Assembly: GCA_963513935.1 (NCBI GenBank)
Contig: OY740765.1
Span: 149,073,830-149,137,829 of the forward strand
Length of the DNA: 64,000 bases
Source: Aphrophora alni
Taxonomy: Eukaryota > Arthropoda > Insecta > Hemiptera > Aphrophoridae
Reading direction: 5' to 3'
The notes below the pieces were generated by a model, which made no database searches, was not told where the DNA came from, and saw only the letters and a list, made by a program, of their open reading frames with translations. Both the position numbers and the translations under genes were made by a program. Shown piece by piece: positions 56,202 through 64,000 of this stretch. Numbering within the stretch: the stretch's first letter is position 1; each line of letters opens with the position of its first letter.

Positions 56202-56699
56202 AATATGTACAATATATCTTTTTTCCGTTGGCCTAAGTTACAGATGTTTAAGGGGCAGTCCATTAAATGAAGATATATTAGCCGAACTAAAAACATGTTC
56301 TAAGACACTAAGAAGTTCTTTGTTTTTAATACTGCGATATTACGAGAAAAGTTAAAAGATATTATTGTTATGAATTATATTTCTGTAATAAAATTATACA
56401 GAAATATATGATAATAGGCTACGGCTCACCGAGACTGGTAAATAATAGGATGTTTTATAGTTGTGAATATACATGCTTCCTGCTGACAGCGCACTATGTT
56501 TCTTTGAATTGTAACAGTTACTAGAGGCACAGATAAAAAAGATAATACCAGGAAAAAACTGAAGCTCTATATTCTTTTAATTTTTCCTTATATATACTAA
56601 ATATTGCTAGTTAATTGTAAAAAGTTACAAATGTGTATTTTTCTGTAAAGTTCAAGTAATTCTAACCAACCCTGTCAACGTTAATTCAAGCCAATCGAC

Positions 56700-56840
56700 G
56701 TTTATTTAAATTGAGCCTTCCCCCCCCCCACTTTATTACATGTCGGAAAAACTAAATTGTACATAATCAACCTTCTATCCTGGGCGGGATTCGAACCCGC
56801 GACATTAGTGACGCTCTTCACCACAGAAGCGACGATTTAA
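56700..56840 (-). repeat. tRNA-derived SINE (Pol III boxes A and B)
   Basis: On the minus strand TGGTGAAGAGCG (56823-56812) fits box A and GCGGGTTCGAATCCCGC (56800-56784) is a perfect T-arm with box B GGTTCGAATCC. The boxes are only 26 bp apart and no anticodon arm fits between them, so this is not a functional tRNA gene but a tRNA-related SINE promoter. The unique body would run towards 56700, ending by a C/G-run at about 56720-56729. Confidence 0.7.
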
Positions 56841-57184
56841 ATCTTTTGGCTACCAGAACACATATTATTAATCACTCTTTTAACATAATTTATACACAGT
56901 AGTTACATTGGCTATTCTAAGGCTTAATAATTTCCTGGCTCAGAACACATTAATTAGACAATTGAATGCAAGTATTGGTTGTAAAAAGTTATTACTGACA
57001 TGGTATATGACGGTCCGATTTTGATGAAACTGGTAATTTTTTGTCTTTGAAAACGCTGTGTTGTAGTTTGTTATTGGTTTATACATTACAAATACCGATA
57101 GACATCACGTTAACCAGAAGTAGTTGAAAACAGCAATCGTCGTTATGACTTTCTAATATCTAGGAATTATAAATTGGATTAACC

Positions 57185-57574
57185 CTATTTTTTCTGTCTA
57201 GTGGTATAAAAACTCACCTCGTAAAGGCGACGGTGGTTTCAAGACTATTATAATCTCATCTTGAGGCTACACAATTTTCAATTCGCTCCTTGGAAGTCGT
57301 TATATGATAAAACACATTTGTTATTGAAAAACACAGTTACGATAAAACATAAAACTGGCAAATACAGGTTTTCTATCTAGCAGCAAAATATCAGCTTACG
57401 TTTGACCGACTGTACATAGTTTATACTGTGACCAAGTTTTTTATTACGGTGTGAATTGTCTTTACCGGTCACGTCCAGACTGACAATTGTGCAGCCTGAA
57501 GATGAGACTATAAACGTTTTTAAACTACGGTCGCCTTTAGAGGTAAGTTTTAGATCACTAGACAGAAAAAATAG
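57185..57574. repeat. Fold-back unit, about 100-bp arms, hammerhead-like cores in both arms
   Basis: CTATTTTTTCTGTCTAGTG (57185) faces CACTAGACAGAAAAAATAG (ending 57574). The similarity continues inward through GGCGAC-GTGG/CTACGGTCGCC, the core region and TGTAGCC/GCAGCC to about 57284 and 57477. The centre is 192 bp of unique sequence. Arm divergence is about 20% by eye, older than the fold-backs at 10.9 and 52.0 kb. Confidence 0.88.
57222..57275 (-). ncRNA. Hammerhead-like module, left arm
   Basis: Minus strand: GTGTAGC, core CTCAAGA (57265-57259; one change from CTGANGA), T, stem GAGA…TCTT, GAAAC (57240-57236), AC-CACC-GT hairpin with GTC (57231-57229), then GCCTTTAC. Stem I can form GC/GC, and after an internal loop GTA/TAC. 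The right arm (57490-57540) has the consensus core CTGAAGA at 57496-57502 but a disrupted GAAAC. Confidence 0.4.
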
Positions 57575-59580
57575 TGTTAATCTTAATTACATAAACATGT
57601 GGTCTGTTGGCTATACAACATGAAATATATATACATTGGAGTTTTCCTCAAAATTTGCATTTTCATAAATGTGTCTAAGATTAAAAGGTAAGAAATCTAA
57701 CATTTATAAATAAGATCTTTAAGTGTTTGCACGTGATCTGCTACACAGTGTAATGATCGCCACACCGATCATTCCAATGATTTATCCATGTGGTTGTCCA
57801 CATCTTTACACAGTTCAAGGAAATGTCTAAATAACATAAATCCAGAGTTTCGACAAAAAGAAGAAAGGTTAAAAGCACTAAATAGGCTGTCGCAGATATT
57901 CCGTTGCTCAATTTGGATTAGGTTTATCTTGAAACAAAATCAGCAATATAATTAATTCGTTGTACTAGGACCATCAGATATGTAAGAGAGAGATGGAAAG
58001 TTGTTTTGAGCTGAAAAATTAAATACTTCAGCCGGCCTTTAACATAGTCACCCCCCCAAAATAATTTGTTGTGTAGATATTGTTTCACTGAAACGTAATG
58101 AAAGTTTCGTTATACAATTCTGTTTTTATAGAGAATTCTGATTTTAATATTGGAGATTAGAGTCGTAATCATGCCAGTGACGCAGTGATCGTATCTCCAG
58201 AACATTATTGATGAGTCGTACGAATTTTTGCCTAAATATATTGGTGCATTATGTACTGGTTGCAATTATTATCAGAATTTCACAAAATTTACTACACGTG
58301 TAGGCATTTTATATCGACATAGATAAACTCTGAAGTCATTCACGATGATCAGAATTTTTGTATTTTATTTTGCTGGTTTTGCTTTCTCATATATCATAGG
58401 ATTGTGATTCTACAAAATATGAATTTGATTATTTCGGGAATATATAGCGTCCAAAAGTTTTGTATTTAAGAAATTGTGTCGTATGTACCATGTTTTGCAG
58501 CCCAAACTAGTGGATCTATTTTAATCGAAAATGGTTGACATTTTTCAATATATCTTCCAGATTGTTAGAATTTATTCTATAACTTAAAATATAGGTGTAA
58601 CCGCCATTACGGCGTAAACGAAAAAAGTCTTTTTTTTCTTCAAAATGTGAAAATTAATGGAATAATCCAGTATTAATCGTAAGTAAACGAAAATTACTGG
58701 TTCTGCGTTTATTTAAAACTACGAAAACTAACCTAGACCGTTATTATGAAAAACTTAATCAAATGCGATTTACACTTAGCTTGCTTATGGCACGAGCGAA
58801 GTAAACGTAGTATCTATTAAAATATACGAATATTTCTCAATATTTATTTATCAAACTTTCGGAATACATCAACAGTTTGGTCCCAAGTTGCACTGTAGTT
58901 ACATTTTCTTGATTGAAAGATACGCATATTTATCGATATTTATTAATTAAATTTTCGCAATACGTCAACAATTTGGTCACGAGTTGTACTGTACATACAT
59001 TTCATTGGTTGAAAAAAACGAATATTTATCAATAGTTATATTTTGATTTTTCGCAGAATTTAGTTGTTGTGTGTGAAAAATTGTTCAATTTATATTAAAT
59101 TCCATTCCAGTCTTATTAAGAAACACAATAGTCACCATCTCGCGAAATGTCTCTGTTATAATTGTTTTACCAATGTATGCTATTTGTATTTATTATTTGT
59201 CATTAAAAACATTCTGTAGAGTAAAGTTAACAAAGCGAAATATATCAAACAGACACACGGGTAGGTTTCGTCTTTGCTAGAGGAGGCTTTTAATTAAGAT
59301 AAATAACTGCATTTAATTTTACTCCTTGAAGCTGATTGAATGATGGGGAAGGAAATTGGAATAGGGGAATTCATTTACACAAGATGAGATAAACAGTCTA
59401 ACCTCCTACGAAGTAGGCGCGTTGAATAATGCCTGTTCGTAACAATTGTTTCAGAAGAAATACAATAAAATATTTGATAAATGATATTAGATCACCAAGA
59501 TGTAGGAGACTGATTTTAGAGGAAATTTTTTTTTAAATTTTATTAAATTTGATGTTTTTACTTTTACATTTTGAGATTAG
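57575..59580. other. Non-coding stretch, no gene seen
   Basis: AT-rich; several similar strings (AATATTTATC and TACGAATATTT-type near 58826, 58921 and 59029, each followed by TTTGGTC/TTTCGCA and GAGTTG-ACTGTA text) suggest an old tandem repeat of about 100 bp at 58820-59060. Confidence 0.4.
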
Positions 59581-59585
59581 TTATT

Positions 59586-59690
59586 TGTGCAACTAGTGAG
59601 CAAAGTGGCACTTTTTTAAACGAGAGAAAAATGTCAATTTTATCGAGTTTAAAAAAGACACTTTGCTCACGAATTGCACATTATACTTTG
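59586..59690. repeat. Palindromic hairpin around TGAGCAAAGTG
   Basis: Left arm TGTGCAACTAGTGAGCAAAG, then TGGCACTTTTTTAAAC, faces GTTTAAAAAAGACACTTTGC, TCACGAATTGCACA. Arms are about 40 bp with small mismatches and a 20-bp loop. A CCACTTTGTTAACAACTGTA string at 60302 resembles its flank in complement, so a second, partial copy may exist. Confidence 0.8.
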
Positions 59691-60344
59691 TCTACAGTTG
59701 TTATTTTGTGACAAATAAAAAACATACTTCAACAGTAACACAATTTAATAAAACATCCATTTAATACAATAGTGTTCAAACAAACAATCAATTACAATTC
59801 GATCTTTAATATCCACATTTTTCTTATTTTTCAGATTATTTTAAAATCTGAACTATCCATATTTTAAAACTAACTACACAAAATATAGCAGTAGTGCTAA
59901 ACAACATATCAACACTGAGTAGAAGTTCTCACGTCAAAATTGAGGTTATTTATGAATATTACAAATAACTTAGGTGTATTGTTGAGGAAACGGGATTGCC
60001 AACTTCAAAACTCGGCAAACGAAAAATACTCTCCGTGTACATACCCTGTCATTCATATTCATGAATAATTACTTCTTTTTTCAACTTTAAAACGTTGTTT
60101 TGTTGTTTATTTATGTTATTTAACACGTAAGAATTAATCTAACATACATACGGGACATTTCCTGTATATTATAAATCAATTCAAATAAACTTAACCTAAA
60201 TTTCGTTTTGTTCGGTTGCCATTCGGAGTGGGCAAAGTAGTGGGCAATGTGAAACTGTTGAGAAATCAGCTGTTTTGCAAACGAATTTAAATGAACAAAA
60301 TGCCACTTTGTTAACAACTGTAGACGATAGTAATTTTTTAACCA

Positions 60345-60985
60345 AACTTCACATATCACGGCCTCAGGAAACCAATGTGATTTTCGACATGCCGTCCATA
60401 GTTGTACGTAAGTACTATAACGGACACAAAAAATAAAATAGGAACAGATATTGTAAAGGAGACTGCAGTTTGCTCATATTCAAATTAGAAAAAAATAATT
60501 AAAAATTTGAATAATGGCGGCCATTTTATACAGTTTTATCTCGTATGATATTCATCTTATAAAACACTAAATTACATTTAAAAAAGTTGTAGATTTCAAT
60601 TATCCATGTAATTTTCGCCTTAACTCTACGGTGACAATTGGCGAAGTTATAGTCTTTACAAACCATAATCTCACAAGAAAATATAATATTCCTATAGTCA
60701 CGAGATCCGACAGAGCAATGTCGCAGACACGAGCGAAGCGAATGCACATTATTTAAATATACACATCTATTAGAGTCATTTAGAGATCACTAATTTCGAG
60801 GTTCAGAAAACCCGTTCAACTGCTTTAAACAAACTTTCCACATACTACAACACAATACCAATGCAGTTTAACATTTCCTTACAAAGTTAAAGAGACCAAC
60901 TTTTGGGCGTTACATTTGGAGGATCTGCTTGTATTATATTGATAGCACCAATTCCATCAACTTGTTTATTATGAGAGAGGATTTT
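60345..60985 (-). repeat. Rep-A copy 6 (inverted)
   Basis: ATCACGGCCTCAGGAAACCA (60355), GATTTTCGACATGCCGTCCA, AATGGCGGCCATTTTATACA (60513), TCACGAGATCCGACAGAGCA (60698), GACACGAGCGAAGCGAATG (60725), TTCGAGGTTCAGAAAACCCG (60796) and AGACCAACTTTTGGGCGTTA (60891). This is the most complete inverted copy. Confidence 0.8.
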
Positions 60986-62100
60986 TTATAAAACTAGAAC
61001 ATATGTTTTTATTCAATACAAATATTGACTCAGAATTGTAATTAGATATTGTTGTTAAAGTAATAATAATTATTCTGTTTAAAAAATATTAAATCCTGCA
61101 TATTACTTTTCGTATGTTGAATTCAGTAATGAGTTCTTATAAATGTTTCTCATTCTTCGTAAAAGAAACAAAACAACTTGTAACTTCACTCACGAAAAAG
61201 CATTGTTTTGCAATAAATTATCAATAACAATTACCGTTCTTCCATAACCGGCCTCAATTAATCGACCCTGAGAGTAAATCGAGTTTTTAATAACGGCGAT
61301 AATTTCCTTTTTATTATACCTGAATCGTATTATTTTCTTGATATTTTGCAAACAGGTAAATATTGATACATTAGCTTATCTATAACAAATCGATAGAGGT
61401 GATTTTGTGAAATTACCTGTTTTATAGCAACTTCAAGTTTTCCTTAATGTTTTCTCAATGTTTTTCTTAATTCACGAACCGACTTTTTTTTTTTTTTAGT
61501 GTAGCGACCAATACTTTTTTTCTGGATTAAAAAAAAAAGTCAAAATCATTAGACCCGATTTTAAAAAATAGTTTTTTTTATGACAGCTACCATAGTGCGG
61601 AGGTTACAGTTAAGTTTGAAATTTTCTTTGTATTTGTTGAGTTACACATCATTGTATTTGGTAAAATATCGATCAAAATAAGTTTTTATTTTAAAAAATT
61701 TACTTTTTTGTTGTGCGCCATCTTCCGCTGTACATTTATAATTTGATCGTATTACTTAAACAGTATACGAATTATAGATTTATAAATCGACTTCCGTTCT
61801 TTTAATTATTTTCCCGTTTCATGCCTGCGGCAAATGGTAACTTTTTTAAGATTATTATTATTAATTCAGGTGGGTAATAGAGGATCGTGGATCTTTTAAA
61901 ACTTGGTTGGCACAACGGTCACAGCCCAGACCTATGTACTAAAACTAAATACCACTGTCAGCCAGCACGTGATGAGGGACTATTACTAATACTTTAAATA
62001 ATTACTAAAATTAGATATAATATAATTAATTTACTTATCGATATTATTGTACACTAGGGATTCACTCTAACAAAAATAATGGTCCCGATGTAGACACTAG
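60986..62100. other. Non-coding stretch, no gene seen
   Basis: AT-rich with T-runs at about 61484-61499. No supported feature. Confidence 0.4.
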
Positions 62101-62560
62101 CCTAAGATGGCCGCCATTGTACACTGCACCGGCGTTCGCGGAAAGCCAAATTTGCGCACCATTTAACCCGGGGTCGACTGACCCTACCCAATTTGACTAT
62201 TAAGCCATTATATTTTGGGGGGTTTAAACTAGGAACAAAAATGTATGTACAATGATGAATCCGCGTTAAATGTGATACTTGCAGCCTTCCCACAGGTCCA
62301 GTTCCTTCCGAATGTGGTGCACAGCTGACTCATCTTTCGTGCGTGACCCCGACTTCTGAGCTCGTAGGGTGGGGGAACCCGCAAGGCATCATCCGCTGCC
62401 CCTGCATTTGTGGCACCGGGCAACTGGTAAGGCACCGGATGCGGACACGTGACTGCCACCCCGAGTGCAGGGGGAATTGTGGTGGACAGATCACCACATG
62501 CTGATGGGAAATAGTAAAAGTCGCTATGCCGTCCATCTGTCGTCGTCAATATCTCAACGT
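62101..62560. other. GC-rich island, unidentified
   Basis: Markedly richer in GC than the neighbouring kilobases, and open on the minus strand for 106 codons (62549-62229), with peptide text such as DALRVPPPYELRSRGHARK. A proline-rich, basic sequence of this kind might come from a retroelement ORF or an exon, but I recognise no domain. Its right edge merges with Rep-A copy 7, so it may be a segment acquired by, or inserted in, that repeat. Confidence 0.3.
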
Positions 62561-62960
62561 AAGCACACGATAGTGACCACAGAAATAAAATTAAAAATAT
62601 GAATTTTGGTTTTAAGGGACTATAATGTGTTCATATATAAATCTATTGACATTCAGAAATAGCTAATTAGAAATGTCAAAATTGCTAACATTTTAACCAT
62701 TTTTTTGTTCATATCTCGTTCAAGTATAACAAAATTATTAATTTCAGTTCAGTATAAAACGGGACCACCAAATAGTACCACCAAACTCTCTACCGCTGAC
62801 AAATATGAAAGTTGTTGTCAAATATATAATGTCTAACATCGACTTCCACAAAAAATGTGAAAATTTGTATAGTTACGAGATCTGGTAGGGTTGAGTCACA
62901 GACACGAGCGTAGAGCATTAGGGGTTAACCACATATGTATCACACGTCAAGAAAGCAATG
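62515..62960 (-). repeat. Rep-A copy 7 (inverted), with a scrap at 63040-63150
   Basis: CGCTATGCCGTCCATCTGTC (62521), GGGACTATAATGTGTTCATA (62617), TTGTTCATATCTCGTTCAAG (62705), GTTACGAGATCTGGTAGGGT (62872) and GACACGAGCGTAGAGCATT (62901). Further on, TGGCACCAACTCCACCACTC and CACCGAAGCGAGCTATACGA continue the family. Confidence 0.75.
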
Positions 62961-63534
62961 ATATACACAATCACCAGATTATTTAATTTATAATACACTA
63001 ATTAGATAAACATTTGCAGAAATAAATTCTGCTTATGTAATGGCACCAACTCCACCACTCTACGATCACAAATAGCGTTATTGTAAAAAATGTAATTTCG
63101 GCCAAGTCACCGAAGCGAGCTATACGAGTGGAACTTTGTAACACACTGTGTATACCACGAAGAGGTCACTATTTTGGAATTAATATTCCCGACATATTGA
63201 ACACTCTACAAACTTTATAATTATGTTACATAGATATGTAAAAAAAAGTACCCTCGATTTACATTTTTTATGGTCAATCAAAACAAAATGGCGGAAAAAC
63301 AAAAAAAAATAAAAATTAATCTTCTGGATAGAACCACTTCCTCCCACAATCCAATGCAATTAAAATGTGCATTGCCATCTGTTGAATCTCGATCAGCTGT
63401 TGTTTTATTAACACACAACAATGAAACAATTTGGTAATTTGGCAATCAGTTTATGTGTGATATCTAACCTGAAACAATGAATTTTTTTCACTTGAACAAA
63501 AAGTTAATTGTTGTTCTTGGGTTATTGTTTTTGA

Positions 63535-64000
63535 AAAAGATCATAGCAATTAGGTGTTTTCAAAGATCCTACCCTAATATGGTTCCTACGTCAAGAAAAT
63601 CAGTTCATAAATGAAAAACTATGCTACTAGAAACTGGATCAGTTTCAAAGAAATACCATAGATTTTCTAACAAAGACAATGAAAAGCTTTGTATGTGATA
63701 TTTTGCTGAAATCTCCAAACAAGTATAATTCTCTTAGAAAAGTGAACTGCTGGAAGATGACCTAGATTTACGAGTGGAATTTTGTTGGAAGGAAATTGAA
63801 AAGCTTGACGAAAATGCCGAGTGGTACGAAGGAATTGTATTCTCAGATGAAACTAAATTTTACCGAATAGGATCTGTAAGCAAACAAAATTGTAATTATT
63901 ATAACACACAAAATCCACTTATCTTACACGTAGGTTTGAAATCAAAGGTTATAACTGTTTGGGCTGCCGTCATCTAGGATGGTGTTTTATTGTATGGCAT
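63535..64000 (+). pseudogene. IS630-like transposase fragment, cut by window end
   Basis: The block LLETGSVSKKYHR (about 63622-63660) corresponds to the linker after the N-terminal helix-turn-helix. Then, after stops, LDLRVEFCWKEIEKLDENAE (about 63760-63820) and the catalytic-domain start IVFSDETKFYRIGSVSKQN (63834-63890; DE is the first catalytic Asp zone), then ITVWAAVI followed by a stop and DGVLLYG. This matches the insect IS630/Tc1-mariner type with …FSDE..F..SG.VN..N.R.W..ENPH… and …VNVWAG…. It is the N-terminal and middle part, complementary to the C-terminal fragment at 2895-3440. The reading frame continues beyond the window. Confidence 0.75.

Noticed and set aside
56776..56835. A functional tRNA gene
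   Set aside because: Perfect T-arm, but there is no room for an anticodon arm between D-like and T-arm parts and no matching acceptor strand.

Overview
This 64 kb window is AT-rich arthropod nuclear DNA, almost certainly from an insect with a repeat-heavy genome. I see no confident host gene. The evidence for an insect is the mobile-element mix (a Jockey-clade LINE, a P-superfamily transposon, an arthropod-type Helitron end, an IS630/Tc1-mariner group with very long inverted repeats, hAT ends) and short AACCT runs that match the TTAGG telomere unit. A hemimetabolous insect such as a hemipteran is possible but not proven.

Layout. 0-5 kb: a hAT-like end, two tandem arrays and a decayed long-inverted-repeat mariner-like element. 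5-12 kb: two fold-back units with hammerhead-like RNA modules, a wrecked copy of a multicopy insect ORF family, and RTE-like and R1-like LINE scraps. 12-16.7 kb: several copies of a non-coding repeat here called Rep-A. 16.8-18.5 kb: a 5'-truncated Helitron with a classic 3' terminus, then a 155-bp tandem repeat. 20-23.3 kb: a second long-inverted-repeat element with a nested hAT MITE. 27.5-33.1 kb: a mariner-type MITE, then the only intact element, a full-length minus-strand Jockey LINE (28246-33055) with both ORFs open, a poly(A) tail and a 14-bp target-site duplication. 33-47 kb: mariner scraps, a GC-rich unit with TATA-like and poly(A)-like signals, a SINE-like repeat with a 16-bp duplication, and further Rep-A copies. 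48.6-50.5 kb: an I/R1-group LINE remnant ending in about nine 82-bp hairpin repeats. 53.3-56.2 kb: a P-like transposon with both ends and its 8-bp duplication but a broken transposase. 56.8-64 kb: a tRNA-derived SINE promoter, another hammerhead-like fold-back, more Rep-A, and a transposase fragment running off the window.

The observation most worth following is a recurrent RNA-like module seen at about eight places: CTGANGA, one extra base (usually T), a short stem whose sequence varies between copies but still tends to pair, then GAAAC, then a small hairpin ending in GTC. Several copies can also close a flanking helix that would be stem I of a type I hammerhead ribozyme. At least five of them lie in or beside fold-back (inverted-arm) units. 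This looks like a non-autonomous retroelement family carrying degenerate or variant hammerheads, possibly derived from Penelope-like elements. Self-cleavage and novelty are unproven.
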